From contig NZ_JBELZM010000015.1 in NCBI RefSeq assembly GCF_040273735.1, positions 36,606 through 100,605 on the forward strand: a stretch of DNA of 64,000 nucleotides, read 5' to 3'. Shown here piece by piece: positions 9,562 to 18,407 of this stretch (its first letter is position 1; each line of letters starts with the position of its first letter). A model generated the notes under the pieces. That model did no database searches and had not been told where the DNA came from. It saw only the letters and a list, made by a program, of their open reading frames with translations. The position numbers and the translations under genes are program-made. The stretch comes from Solibacillus sp040273735. GTDB lineage: Bacteria > Bacillota > Bacilli > Bacillales_A > Planococcaceae.

Positions 9562-10563
9562 CTAGTAAATTAAATGAAGGAAATCCTCTTTCGTAATCCC
9601 GCCAAAGTATACTGGGATTTCAATATCTTTCAGCTTTTCTGCAATTGCGGCACGGTCATATTTCGTTCCGACCAAAAGTTCTCCAACCTCATCCACATCA
9701 CCAACACCAAAGAAATCTCCGAAGATTTTTGCCTCTTCAATGACCCCTTTATTCACTTCCAGACGAATATCCAAGCTGCCTGAAGGGAAACGCTTCGTTT
9801 TTTGAATGTTAAAGCGCGGTGATTTTCCGTAATTCCACTCCCATAACTGGTAACGGTTTTTTGAAATTTCATGGATGTTGTCCCAATCTTCTTCCGTTAG
9901 CTCGTAATATTGGATATTTTCCTCGCCACCGAAAATAGATTTTAAAATTTCCATACGGAACTCTTCTACCGTAATTTTTTCTGGCAGGAAATCAATGATG
10001 TTTGCTACTCGCGAGCGTACTGATTTGATTCCTTTTGATTCAATCTTGTCCTGTTTTACTTTAAGTGAGTTCACGACAGCATCAATATCAAGATTAAACA
10101 TAAGTGTCCCATGGCTGAACATGCGGCCGCGCGTTGAATATTGGGCATTGCCTGAAACCTTTTTCCCTTCAGCTAAAATATCGTTACGGCCTGAAAGCTC
10201 TGAGTTAACCCCTAATTTTGCAAGTGCATCAACGACAGGCTGTGTGAATTTTTTATAGTTGCTGAAGCTGTTGCCGTCATCCTTTGTCAGGAAGCTGAAG
10301 TTCAGATTGTTTAAATCATGATAAACCGCCCCGCCGCCGGATAGACGACGTACTACAAGTATTCCGTTTTCTTCAACGTAATCTGTATTGATTTCTTCGA
10401 TTGTGTTTTGATTTTTTCCAATGATAATCGAAGGCTGATTAATATAAAACAGTAAATAATCATCCTTTTCGATATCCATGTTTTTCAGTACATACTCTTC
10501 TATAGCCAGGTTAATACGAGGATCTGTAATTCCTTTATTATCGATAAAATACAAGAGACTCAC
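9562..10563 (-). CDS. lplJ: Lipoate--protein ligase LplJ
   Basis: A 333-residue enzyme of the LplA/LplJ family, which activates lipoate (or octanoate) to the AMP ester and transfers it to lysine residues of E2 subunits and GcvH. Visible signatures are RRLSGGGAVYHD at 72-83, the catalytic-lysine segment KKVSGNAQ at 134-141, and a C-terminal accessory domain with the YGKSPRFN motif. Length is that of B. subtilis LplJ (about 331). The ATG at 10563 follows GAAGGAGTGAG. It is divergent from yhfH, as expected for the yhfH/lplJ/lcfB neighbourhood. Confidence 0.93.
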   Translation of the reverse strand: MSLLYFIDNKGITDPRINLAIEEYVLKNMDIEKDDYLLFYINQPSIIIGKNQNTIEEINTDYVEENGILVVRRLSGGGAVYHDLNNLNFSFLTKDDGNSFSNYKKFTQPVVDALAKLGVNSELSGRNDILAEGKKVSGNAQYSTRGRMFSHGTLMFNLDIDAVVNSLKVKQDKIESKGIKSVRSRVANIIDFLPEKITVEEFRMEILKSIFGGEENIQYYELTEEDWDNIHEISKNRYQLWEWNYGKSPRFNIQKTKRFPSGSLDIRLEVNKGVIEEAKIFGDFFGVGDVDEVGELLVGTKYDRAAIAEKLKDIEIPVYFGGITKEDFLHLIY

Positions 10564-10608
10564 TCCTTCAAAAATCGTCCATTTATATTTTAACTTAAAT
10601 TAGGCATT

Positions 10609-10637
10609 TTGTGTTGACGAATTAAATCTGTTATAAT
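10609..10637 (+). promoter_or_regulatory. Sigma-A promoter with extended -10 for yhfH
   Basis: An extended -10 element TGTTATAAT lies at 10629-10637. A weak -35 candidate TTGTGT at 10609-10614 gives 17-base spacing. The better-looking TTGACG at 10614 would be only 12 bases from the -10, so the extended -10 probably carries the promoter. Confidence 0.55.
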
Positions 10638-10693
10638 ACAATACAATATATAAACAGAAGTAATATAACAGAAACTTAAAGGAGGCATACACA

Positions 10694-10819
10694 ATGTTAG
10701 AAAACGTAGTGGAATTTTTCAAGAATTTACCTGATAAAATTTGCGTTCAATGCGGTGATAAAATCGAAGAACAAAGCGAGTGCTACAGCAACAATTGTGA
10801 TAAATGTAACTCTCTTTAA
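10694..10819 (+). CDS. yhfH: Small zinc-ribbon protein of the YhfH family
   Basis: A 41-residue protein with two Cys pairs: the first is C-V-Q-C-G (Cys17, Cys20) and the second is in NNCDKC, with a further Cys in SECYS; it probably binds one zinc ion. An AAAGGAGG ribosome site stands at the usual distance from the ATG. Size, Cys pattern and position next to lplJ match the YhfH family of Bacillales, whose role is unknown. An extended -10 promoter lies ~57 bases upstream and a terminator follows the gene. Confidence 0.75.
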   Translation: MLENVVEFFKNLPDKICVQCGDKIEEQSECYSNNCDKCNSL

Positions 10820-10856
10820 TTGTTTACACACTGTTTAATTCGCATTACTGACACCT

Positions 10857-10876
10857 TCATCTTAGAACTAGGATGA
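10857..10876 (+). other. Short hairpin downstream of yhfH
   Basis: TCATCTTAG and CTAGGATGA form a nearly perfect short stem (one G-U pair) between the yhfH stop and its terminator. There is no T run after it, so it is not itself a terminator; it may protect the transcript 3' end. Confidence 0.35.
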
Positions 10877-10896
10877 GCCTATAATAGCTTACCTGG

Positions 10897-10929
10897 ACCA
10901 CGAGTTTGCTCAATGCTCGTGGTTTTTTC
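10897..10929 (+). terminator. Terminator of yhfH
   Basis: ACCACGAG pairs with CTCGTGGT across a 17-base loop and is followed by TTTTTT. Confidence 0.8.
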
Positions 10930-10934
10930 TGTAT

Positions 10935-10979
10935 AAAAAAGCATGGATTCAAGGGAAAAACCCGAATCCATGCTTTTTC
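10935..10979. terminator. Terminator, chiefly for yhgE
   Basis: AAAAAGCATGGATTC pairs with GAATCCATGCTTTTT, a 15-bp stem with A/T runs on both sides; it follows yhgE on the minus strand and can also back up the yhfH terminator. Confidence 0.85.
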
Positions 10980-10981
10980 TT

Positions 10982-13168
10982 TTATAGTTCTGTATGTTGT
11001 TTTGAATAACGTTTTTTATAAAGCAATGCAAAGTAACCGAAAGTGATTGCTAAGCATGAAATCATAACTGCACCTAAAATCGACCAGTTGAACATTAGGA
11101 ATGATGTATCACCAGTTGAAATGGCTGCTTTGAAGCCTTGTACAGAGAATGTCATCGGTAAAATTTTATTGAAGAAATGCAATTGCTCTGGTACTAGTTC
11201 AATCGGGAATGTCCCTGCACTTGTTGTTAATTGAAGAATTAACACGACGATGGCAATAAAACGTCCTGGATCGCCAAATACAGACACAAGCAATTGAACC
11301 ATAGCTAAAAATGTAAAGCTTGTTATAATTGTTGTCAGAATGAACTGCGGCATATTATTTACCTCAAGTCCAAGCCCCCAAACGACAATTGCAATCGTTA
11401 TAAATGATTGCACCAATCCAACACCGATTAATACAGTTACTTTACTTACAAACCAGCTTGCACTGTTTTTCGGGATAACGGCTGGTTCAACAAATGGGAA
11501 TACAATCGAGATTAATAATGCCCCAACGAATAATCCTAAGGAAATAAAGTATGGTGCAAAACCTGTACCATAATTCGGTACATGGTTTACGGAATCTTTT
11601 TCAACTTCCACTGGAGAACCGACCATATCGTACGTATCTTCAGTCGGATTTACAGCCGCTTTTTCGCCCGCTTCCGTCAATTTTTCAGATAAAGTTGTCG
11701 TACCATCCTTCAATTCTTTCGTGCCATCCGCTAAAGTAGTAGAACCTTGTGCCAACTCACCTGACTTTTCTGCCAACAAGCTAGTACCGTCATATAGTTT
11801 ATTCGAACCATCCACTAATGTGTTCAAACCTTGTGCCAACGTGTTGGCTCCTGTTGCTGCACTTGATGCGCCTGCTGTTAGTTCATTTAGTTTTCCGGCA
11901 ATTGTCGTATTGCCTTGTGCTAATGAATTGGCACCCTCTATTAGCTGTGCTGAGTTTTGCTGTAATTGTGCAACACCTGCTGTTACTTGTTGCTGCCCTG
12001 CATTTAATTTACTAGCACCTTCACTGATTGCCGCGATTTTATCGTCCAATCCGTTTGTTCCTGCGTGCAGCTGGCTTAAACCGCCACTTACTTGTTTACT
12101 GCCTTCTTGCAGCTGCCCTAGTGCATTTTTTAATGCTGCTTGATTTTCTTCAGGCAGCATAGGTAAAATCGCTTCCAGTTGAGCCGCCAATTGATCCATA
12201 CCGCCGGCTACATTAGCTGAACCATCTGCCAGCGCTTTTACTTTGTCATCAATATTCGCTGTACCCTGTGTTAATAATTTCAGGTTTTCAGCTAAGCTCG
12301 CCTGACCGGATGTGATATCCTTTTGTCCGTTTGCTACTTGTGCAACACCATCAGTATAGCTTTCAATACCTTGCTGCAATGTATTTGCGCCATCTGCTGC
12401 AGATTTTGCTCCTGTTTCAAGTTGGCTGCTGCCATCCGCAATTTTTGCTACACCTGCCGCCAGATCACCAGCACCTTTTGCAGCATTTTTAGCACCGGTA
12501 ACTAAAGTGTCAGTACCATCGGATAATTGGACAGAGCTTGATGCCAATTGTTCTAAATAACCTTTTAGCTCCTCAGCGCCATCCGCCAGCTTAGCGGCAC
12601 CTTTATCCAGCTCCCCTGCTCCATCTGCCGCTTCGGTAAAACCGTCACCAAGCTGTGTAATGGAATCAAATAATTTTTCGGCATATGTTGCTGAAACCTG
12701 TGTATTTACTTCCGCTTTAATGCGATCCATTGCAGTTTCACCAATTTGTGCGCCTAAAAAGTTGAAGCCTTCATTTGGAATATAATCAATAACCAATTTT
12801 TGTGGTTCGTCATCTAATAATGTAGTTGCATGCTCAGAGAAGTTTTCCGGAATTTTAATTAAGATATAATACTTTTGATCCAATAATTTTTGATCCGCTT
12901 CTTTTGCATCGACTTCTTCAAACTGGAATTGCTCGCTATCTATCAGTTTATCGACCAATGTTTGACCGAGCTCCATTGTTTCCTCATCCATCATTGCCCC
13001 TTTGTCTTCATTGACAACGGCAACCGGCAGGCTCTTTAAATTGGCATATGGATCCCAAAATGCCCATAAGAACATCCCGCTGTACATAACAGGGACAAAA
13101 AGAACGGCAATAACTGAAATAAGCATTTTCTTTGTTTTAAAAATTTTCAGCCATTCTGCTTTTATCAC
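10982..13168 (-). CDS. yhgE: YhgE/Pip family membrane protein
   Basis: A 728-residue protein with one N-terminal membrane helix (about 15-40), a long extracytoplasmic region, and about five C-terminal helices (about 545-715). Residues ~170-510 are built from many imperfect repeats of 7 and 11 residues of the type LADGAxxLxxG, typical of YhgE and the lactococcal phage infection protein Pip, which predict a long coiled or rod-like stalk. The C-terminal block is an ABC-2-like permease domain. Function is not established; homologues serve as phage receptors or in type VII secretion-related roles. It sits downstream of the TetR gene yhgD, and its promoter region carries the same palindrome as the yhgD promoter. 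Confidence 0.85.
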   Translation of the reverse strand: MIKAEWLKIFKTKKMLISVIAVLFVPVMYSGMFLWAFWDPYANLKSLPVAVVNEDKGAMMDEETMELGQTLVDKLIDSEQFQFEEVDAKEADQKLLDQKYYILIKIPENFSEHATTLLDDEPQKLVIDYIPNEGFNFLGAQIGETAMDRIKAEVNTQVSATYAEKLFDSITQLGDGFTEAADGAGELDKGAAKLADGAEELKGYLEQLASSSVQLSDGTDTLVTGAKNAAKGAGDLAAGVAKIADGSSQLETGAKSAADGANTLQQGIESYTDGVAQVANGQKDITSGQASLAENLKLLTQGTANIDDKVKALADGSANVAGGMDQLAAQLEAILPMLPEENQAALKNALGQLQEGSKQVSGGLSQLHAGTNGLDDKIAAISEGASKLNAGQQQVTAGVAQLQQNSAQLIEGANSLAQGNTTIAGKLNELTAGASSAATGANTLAQGLNTLVDGSNKLYDGTSLLAEKSGELAQGSTTLADGTKELKDGTTTLSEKLTEAGEKAAVNPTEDTYDMVGSPVEVEKDSVNHVPNYGTGFAPYFISLGLFVGALLISIVFPFVEPAVIPKNSASWFVSKVTVLIGVGLVQSFITIAIVVWGLGLEVNNMPQFILTTIITSFTFLAMVQLLVSVFGDPGRFIAIVVLILQLTTSAGTFPIELVPEQLHFFNKILPMTFSVQGFKAAISTGDTSFLMFNWSILGAVMISCLAITFGYFALLYKKRYSKQHTEL

Positions 13169-13194
13169 GATAATTTCCTCCTTCTAAAACCATA

Positions 13195-13217
13195 TGACCA
13201 ATATCGTCATTCGGTCA
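13195..13217. promoter_or_regulatory. YhgD operator upstream of yhgE
   Basis: A 23-bp imperfect palindrome. On the minus strand its half sites are TGACCGAA and TTGGTCA separated by 8 bases. The same half sites and spacing recur upstream of yhgD, so it is very probably the TetR operator that controls yhgE, 27 bases before its start. Confidence 0.7.
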
Positions 13218-13257
13218 TTTCATGGTAAAAAGAAACCACTTCACCAGGAAGTGACTA

Positions 13258-13833
13258 CTAATTTTTCTTTGCCAAACCACGGAAAATGGTTTCGCTGAAT
13301 AATGTCAAAATTTCTTGTTCATTGAGTGGTTCATTATGTGTCAACTGCCAGTCCACAATAAAAGCCAAATACGATTTAAACAATAAAAAGGCTACATGCT
13401 CAGGATTACAGTCAATGACCTCATCTTTTGCAATGCCGTTACGAATGCGCATCGAGACGTATGAAATGATTTCCGACTCGATTTTCAACAGCATTTGCTG
13501 TACTTCAGGAGTGCCCAGTGCTCTCTCCTCATCTATTAGTTTGGCAAACAGTAAATGACGCTCACGGAACTGCAGCATTTTCATCAATGCTGTATGGGCA
13601 TTTTGCATAAAGCTCGCATTTATATCGATTAGCTGATCTGTTTCGCGCTTCATTTCACCGATTAAATGGAAGACAACTTCCTGAAACAGCTCTTCTTTAT
13701 TTTTAAAAAAAGTATAAATAGTCCCTTTTCCTACATTTGCAATTTTTGCAACTTGTTCAATCGTTGTTGCTTTATAGCCAAATAACGTAAAAGATTTTGT
13801 AGCAGCTATTAAAATTTCATGTCGACGATCCAT
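13258..13833 (-). CDS. yhgD: TetR/AcrR family regulator YhgD
   Basis: A 191-residue repressor with an N-terminal helix-turn-helix: FTLFGYKATTIEQVAKIANV followed by GKGTIYTFFKNKEELF (about 15-52), the typical TetR signature. The C-terminal ligand domain has no motif I can assign. It lies directly upstream of yhgE, the same arrangement as B. subtilis yhgD-yhgE beside hemY. Two copies of one palindrome, before yhgD and before yhgE, imply autoregulation and control of yhgE. The inducer is unknown. The ATG at 13833 follows TGAGGAGG. Confidence 0.88.
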   Translation of the reverse strand: MDRRHEILIAATKSFTLFGYKATTIEQVAKIANVGKGTIYTFFKNKEELFQEVVFHLIGEMKRETDQLIDINASFMQNAHTALMKMLQFRERHLLFAKLIDEERALGTPEVQQMLLKIESEIISYVSMRIRNGIAKDEVIDCNPEHVAFLLFKSYLAFIVDWQLTHNEPLNEQEILTLFSETIFRGLAKKN

Positions 13834-13855
13834 AAATCCACCTCCTCAAAAAAAG

Positions 13856-13878
13856 TGACCAAAAGACCACTTCGGTCA
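13856..13878. promoter_or_regulatory. YhgD operator upstream of yhgD
   Basis: On the minus strand the half sites TGACCGAA and TTGGTCA with 8 bases between them match the yhgE-upstream copy in both halves and in spacing; the core differs. It lies 22 bases before the yhgD start, as expected for autorepression. Confidence 0.7.
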
Positions 13879-13919
13879 TCCAGTCACCATTATACACCGT
13901 TCTTCTCATATTGCAATAC

Positions 13920-14411
13920 TTAATGATTATGATCTTCTTCTTTTTCTTCTTTATTTTCTTCGTCATGTTCCATCGAATCAGAACTTGTATCTTCCAGCAC
14001 TTTGCTCATATCAGGGTTGCCGACGATCAGCTCCTGCTTTGGCATCACGTGCATTCCGCGCGCCGTCGTATGGGCAAACATATAATATACGCCATCATGG
14101 TCAAACTTATAGTCAGCGACATAGATTCCGTCTTCTGTCAGCTCTCCGTCCAGCATCTCCCCTTCATCACGAAGACCTGATTCCCATACTTCAAACTTCA
14201 CTTCTTTCGCATCATTTACCGCTTCTTCATCTTGAGTCACAAGTGCTGCAAGCTGAATCGTTTCCCCTACATTCAAATGATCAGCCGTTTGAATATGTAC
14301 ATCTACAATTGCCGGTACCTCGGCTGTATCAAGTGTCTCCACTTCAGGATCATCGCCACACCCTACTAATAAAAAAGGTACTGCAACTAAACTGTAAAAC
14401 CATTTTTTCAT
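13920..14411 (-). CDS. FixH/YtkA-like lipoprotein
   Basis: A 163-residue secreted lipoprotein. The start at 14411 (MKKWFYS) is taken because GGGAG precedes it at proper distance; an ATG five codons upstream has no ribosome site. The lipobox is LLVGC (Cys18). Residues ~33-125 form a YtkA/FixH-like beta domain (segments KEVKFEVW, YVADYKFDHDGVYYMFAHTTARGMHVMP), a fold found in lipoproteins linked to copper or cytochrome oxidase biogenesis. The C-terminus is acidic and ends in EEDHNH, a possible metal-binding tail. It lies next to the haem gene cluster; a direct role in haem or oxidase assembly is only a guess. Confidence 0.7.
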   Translation of the reverse strand: MKKWFYSLVAVPFLLVGCGDDPEVETLDTAEVPAIVDVHIQTADHLNVGETIQLAALVTQDEEAVNDAKEVKFEVWESGLRDEGEMLDGELTEDGIYVADYKFDHDGVYYMFAHTTARGMHVMPKQELIVGNPDMSKVLEDTSSDSMEHDEENKEEKEEDHNH

Positions 14412-14539
14412 CGTTAAATCTCCCATCCTTGTTATGTAATTTATTGCAATCTTTGCCCCACCTTTATTAGCGTACTAAAAATTCCGCACAGATGCATACT
14501 ATAATTAAGGTAAATTTGTGAACCATTAGGAAATTATTC

Positions 14540-14581
14540 AAACAAAAATACTGCATTAAAAGCGGTTTACTTTTAATACAG
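14540..14581 (-). terminator. Terminator of the hem cluster
   Basis: CTGTATTAAAAG pairs with CTTTTAATGCAG (one mismatch) on the minus strand and is followed by TATTTTTGTTT, ending hemY. Confidence 0.75.
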
Positions 14582-14608
14582 CATTCTTTCATCTATTCTA
14601 TTGAATTG

Positions 14609-16048
14609 TTACATTGCTAATTTTGACTCGGCCAACTGGTTGAGTAATTGCTCGGCAGTATTTCTCCCTTGCAATACGCAGTCTGGAATACTAATTCCCT
14701 CATAGGAGCTTCCTGTTAAAAAGACATTCGGATACTCTTGATAAAACTGTTTTTTCATAGTTGACATGCGAGACTCATGACCAATTGTATATTGAGGCAT
14801 TGCTTCTTTCCAGCGGGCAACTGTTGTCAACAATGGCTGGGCATCCAAACCTACCGCCCGTTCCAAATCCTGCAATACAATTTTTTCAATTTCACTGTCG
14901 GGCAGCTCTACAATCGATTCATCCCCTACACGGCCAATGTAAACTCTAAGCAGTTCATGGCCCTCCGGAGAAACATTACCCCATTTTCTGTGACTCCACG
15001 TACAGCTTGTAATTGCAAAATGACTATTGCGTGAAACGAAGAAGTTAAGTGCATCTTCATATTTTTGCATCGAACCTTTTTCAAATGCCATTGTAACCGT
15101 AGCAATCGTAGCATAATTCATATCCGGAACTTGCTGCATTGTTATTGAATCCGGGAAGATTCTTTTCGCTACATTAAACGGTGTCGTAACAACAATTTTA
15201 TCTGCTTGAATGGACGTCCCATCATTCAATTCAATAAGATGAGTGTCATCATTATTTTTTTCAATGGAGTTCACTTTCAATCCTTTTAAAATCGTAACAT
15301 CGGTTAAAGCATTTTCCAATGTTTCAATTAAAGATTCCAGCCCGTTTTCAAATGATTCGTAATGTAGTTCACCTGGAGTATCTACGAGCGCGTAGATGCC
15401 TTTACCGGTTTTCTTCATACCGAGAAGCAAACTGCGGTATTCTTTTTCCAACTGATAAAACTGCGGGAACATCGATTGCATACTAAGATGGTCGACATCA
15501 CCTGCAAAAGTACCTGCCAACACCGGCTCGACTAAATTTTCTACGACTTCTTTACCAAAGCGTCGATTGAAAAATTCACTGATCGGTTCGTCTGCCGCAT
15601 GCGGTAATTTCGGTAATAACAAATCGCCTGCTGCGCGGAATTTCCCCATTATAGATAGAACATTCGATGTCATGAACGGGAAGATTTTAGGTGACCCTCC
15701 GAGCAGAATGTTGCTCGGAATTTGGTGTAACTTGCTACCAACTGCGATGAATGTTCGACCATAATTATTTTGAATCATCTCATGTTCGATATTTAAATCA
15801 CGTGCCAGCACTCGGACACTGCTACCTGTATCAAAAAACGATTCAGGCCCACGTTCGATAATATATCCATTTTGACGCACTGTATGGATTTTACCACCTA
15901 AACGTAGTGACGCTTCAATCAGCACGATATCTATCGGTAAATTATGCGCCTTCGTTTTTTGCTGTAAATAGTATGCCGTCGTCAAACCAGTGATGCCACC
16001 GCCAACGATAACAACCTTATTCCTTTTTAAAGTCACCCTCATCATCAC
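14609..16048 (-). CDS. hemY: Coproporphyrinogen III oxidase HemY/CgoX
   Basis: A 479-residue FAD enzyme. The dinucleotide-binding motif VVIVGGGITGLTTAYYLQ lies at 12-29 and the C-terminal FAD segment is VFLTGSSYEGISIPDCV. In Firmicutes the HemY protein oxidises coproporphyrinogen III to coproporphyrin III with oxygen, the step before iron insertion by HemH. Sequence and length are of the B. subtilis HemY type (about 470). The gene follows hemH by 6 bases. Several start codons lie close together (ATG-ATG-AGG-GTG) with only a weak GAGAG upstream, so the exact start is uncertain by a few residues. Confidence 0.93.
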   Translation of the reverse strand: MMMRVTLKRNKVVIVGGGITGLTTAYYLQQKTKAHNLPIDIVLIEASLRLGGKIHTVRQNGYIIERGPESFFDTGSSVRVLARDLNIEHEMIQNNYGRTFIAVGSKLHQIPSNILLGGSPKIFPFMTSNVLSIMGKFRAAGDLLLPKLPHAADEPISEFFNRRFGKEVVENLVEPVLAGTFAGDVDHLSMQSMFPQFYQLEKEYRSLLLGMKKTGKGIYALVDTPGELHYESFENGLESLIETLENALTDVTILKGLKVNSIEKNNDDTHLIELNDGTSIQADKIVVTTPFNVAKRIFPDSITMQQVPDMNYATIATVTMAFEKGSMQKYEDALNFFVSRNSHFAITSCTWSHRKWGNVSPEGHELLRVYIGRVGDESIVELPDSEIEKIVLQDLERAVGLDAQPLLTTVARWKEAMPQYTIGHESRMSTMKKQFYQEYPNVFLTGSSYEGISIPDCVLQGRNTAEQLLNQLAESKLAM

Positions 16049-16054
16049 TCTCTA

Positions 16055-16987
16055 CTATTTCGCTAATTTTTTATTGATAGCATCTACCATTGCATCAATG
16101 AATAAAGGATGTGTATTTGGCATTGTCGGGCGATAGTAGCTTGCACCGATTTCGTCACAAACAACTTTACACTCAATGTCATTATCATATAGCACTTCTA
16201 AATGCTCTGTAACAAATCCTACTGGTGTATAGATGAATGCTTTATAACCTTTTTGCTCAAATAATTCCTTCGTTAAGTCCTGTACATCCGGTCCCAGCCA
16301 TGGCTCTGGTGTTTGTCCAGCTGATTGCCAGCCTACTTCAACATTCACAATATCAGAAGCCTCTTCAATTAAACGTGCTGTTTCGATTAACTGCTCTTCA
16401 TAAGGATCGCCCGCAAGTTTAATTTTTTCCGGCAATGAGTGGTTAGACACGATTAAGCAAGCATTTGCGCGCTCTTCTTCTGTCATTTTTGCCAACTCGC
16501 CATTCACGGCATTTTTCCAGAATTCAATGAACTTAGGCTCGTCATACCATGCTTCAACAGAAGTGATATTTAACGTGCCGCCCAATTTTTCCGCCGCTTC
16601 TTTCGCTCGTCCATTGTACGATTTAATAGAGAAAGTCGAGAAGTGTGGTGCTAAAACGATTGATACCGCCTCAGTGATTCCTTCTTTCACCATTGCTTCT
16701 ACTGCATCTTCTACAAATGGTTCAATATGCTTTAAGCCGATAAATACTTTATATTCCACTTCGTCCTGTACTTCGTTCAAACGTGCACACAATGCATGGG
16801 CCTGTGCTTCCGTCATTTTCGCAAGCGGAGAAATACCGCCGATTGCACGGTAACGTTCTGTTAAGTCGTCCAAATGTTCCTGGCTCGGTTTGCGGCCATG
16901 ACGAATATGTGTGTAATAACGTTCAATATCTTCTTCTTTATATGGCGTACCATAAGCCATTACTAATAACCCGCGTACTTCTTTCAT
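16055..16987 (-). CDS. hemH: Coproporphyrin ferrochelatase HemH/CpfC
   Basis: A 310-residue cytoplasmic ferrochelatase that inserts iron into coproporphyrin III. The metal-binding His183 (SNHSLPEK) and Glu264 (EHLEVLYDND) fall at exactly the numbers known for B. subtilis HemH, and the length is the same. There is no 2Fe-2S extension. The ATG at 16987 has AGAGGTGA upstream. It lies between hemE and hemY; the 156-base gap to hemE is larger than usual and contains a 12-bp perfect palindrome but no clear terminator, so the three genes may still be one transcript. Confidence 0.95.
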   Translation of the reverse strand: MKEVRGLLVMAYGTPYKEEDIERYYTHIRHGRKPSQEHLDDLTERYRAIGGISPLAKMTEAQAHALCARLNEVQDEVEYKVFIGLKHIEPFVEDAVEAMVKEGITEAVSIVLAPHFSTFSIKSYNGRAKEAAEKLGGTLNITSVEAWYDEPKFIEFWKNAVNGELAKMTEEERANACLIVSNHSLPEKIKLAGDPYEEQLIETARLIEEASDIVNVEVGWQSAGQTPEPWLGPDVQDLTKELFEQKGYKAFIYTPVGFVTEHLEVLYDNDIECKVVCDEIGASYYRPTMPNTHPLFIDAMVDAINKKLAK

Positions 16988-17143
16988 GTAAGTTCACCTC
17001 TGCATGTTTTTAAACACGTTTCTTTTTTATTAGTTTTAAAGGTTTTACATCCCATTTATTTTGGGGTGCTCTCCAGTCAACCTTCATCTATACAGTTTTC
17101 TCACCTTCACCGGTGAATAATCAAATTTATATTTGTTGTTGTA

Positions 17144-18196
17144 TTATGAACGTTTTGCGATTTGTTCGCGGCTGTATTCGTGTACAAATGTTGTTAGTCG
17201 TTTTAATACAGCTGGATCTACTTCCGGGAAGACGCCGTGACCTAAGTTGAAAATATGTCCGCCTGTATGCACTAATCCTTGATCCACAATATCTTTTGCT
17301 CGTGCTTCGATTACGTTCCAGTCTGCCAGTAATAATGTAGGATCCAAGTTCCCTTGTACCGCTTTTGTTACGCCGCGTGCTTCTGCTTCACGGATTGGTA
17401 AACGCCAGTCCAAACCTACTACATCGACTGGCAGGTCATGCCATTCGTTTACTAAATGCGATGCACCTACACCAAACTGGATTAACGGCACATTTAATGC
17501 GCGCAATTCAGCAAAAATACGTGTCATTGTCGGCTTGATAAAAATACGGTAATCTTCCACATTTAATGCACCAACCCAAGAATCGAAAATTTGGATTGCC
17601 TTTGCACCAGCTTCTACTTGCGCTGTAATATCCACAATAATCATGTCAGCCAGTTTTTCCATTAAAGCAAACCATGCTTTAGGCTGTGAAACCATGAATG
17701 ATTTTGTTTTAGCGTAGTTTTTGCTTGGTCCGCCTTCAATCATATAGCTCGCAAGCGTGAACGGAGCACCGCCAAAACCGATTAACGGAACATTTAACTG
17801 TTCTGTTGTTAACATTTTAATTGTTTCTAGCACATAAGGTGTATGTTCTTGTGCGTTGAAATCACGTAAGTTTTCTACATCAGCAGCTGAACGGATAGGA
17901 TTTGAAATTACCGGACCGATTCCTGCTTTTATTTTTACATCAATTCCTATTCCTGGTAAAGGGGTAACGATATCTTTATAAAGAATCGCTGCATCTACAT
18001 TGTATTGTTCAACAGGTAAACGCGTCACATATGCACATAACTCCGGCTGCATTGTAATCTCTTCTAATGAATATTTTTCTTTTATTTCACGATACTCTGG
18101 CTGTGAACGGCCTGCCTGGCGCATAAACCAAACTGGCGTATGTTCTACTTGCTCACCGCGAGCAGCACGTAACAATGTGTCATTAAATTTCATCAT
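17144..18196 (-). CDS. hemE: Uroporphyrinogen decarboxylase HemE
   Basis: A 350-residue enzyme that decarboxylates the four acetate side chains of uroporphyrinogen III to give coproporphyrinogen III. The family signature PVWFMRQAGR is at residues 21-30, followed by the conserved ILYKDIVTPLPGIG and GFGGAPFTLASYMIEGG segments. Length is normal (about 353). It is the first gene of hemE-hemH-hemY and is divergent from the HmoB gene, sharing a 211-base intergenic region. An AAGGGG site precedes the tandem ATG-ATG start. Confidence 0.96.
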   Translation of the reverse strand: MMKFNDTLLRAARGEQVEHTPVWFMRQAGRSQPEYREIKEKYSLEEITMQPELCAYVTRLPVEQYNVDAAILYKDIVTPLPGIGIDVKIKAGIGPVISNPIRSAADVENLRDFNAQEHTPYVLETIKMLTTEQLNVPLIGFGGAPFTLASYMIEGGPSKNYAKTKSFMVSQPKAWFALMEKLADMIIVDITAQVEAGAKAIQIFDSWVGALNVEDYRIFIKPTMTRIFAELRALNVPLIQFGVGASHLVNEWHDLPVDVVGLDWRLPIREAEARGVTKAVQGNLDPTLLLADWNVIEARAKDIVDQGLVHTGGHIFNLGHGVFPEVDPAVLKRLTTFVHEYSREQIAKRS

Positions 18197-18347
18197 TTTT
18201 GATTTCTACCCCTTAAAGTAAATTCTTTTTTATTCTATACCTCAAAAACGTCATTGATATCCATCATCGACTATAAACTTTTCATAAATAATTGTATAGA
18301 TTTCTTCAATAAATGTCATAAATTTGTCTCTTCTGCTATAGAACTTT

Positions 18348-18376
18348 TTGACAAATGGCTTGAATATCTTTATAAA
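18348..18376 (+). promoter_or_regulatory. Sigma-A promoter of the HmoB gene
   Basis: TTGACA (18348-18353) and TATAAA (18371-18376) are separated by 17 bases, close to the vegetative consensus, and the transcript would start about 25 bases before the start codon. Confidence 0.75.
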
Positions 18377-18407
18377 TGGAAATAATAGTGTAAGGAGGTC
18401 GGTATAT

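Noticed and set aside
10614..10637. TTGACG/TATAAT pair as the yhfH promoter
   Set aside because: The spacing is only 12 bases, too short for sigma-A; the extended -10 element explains the site better.
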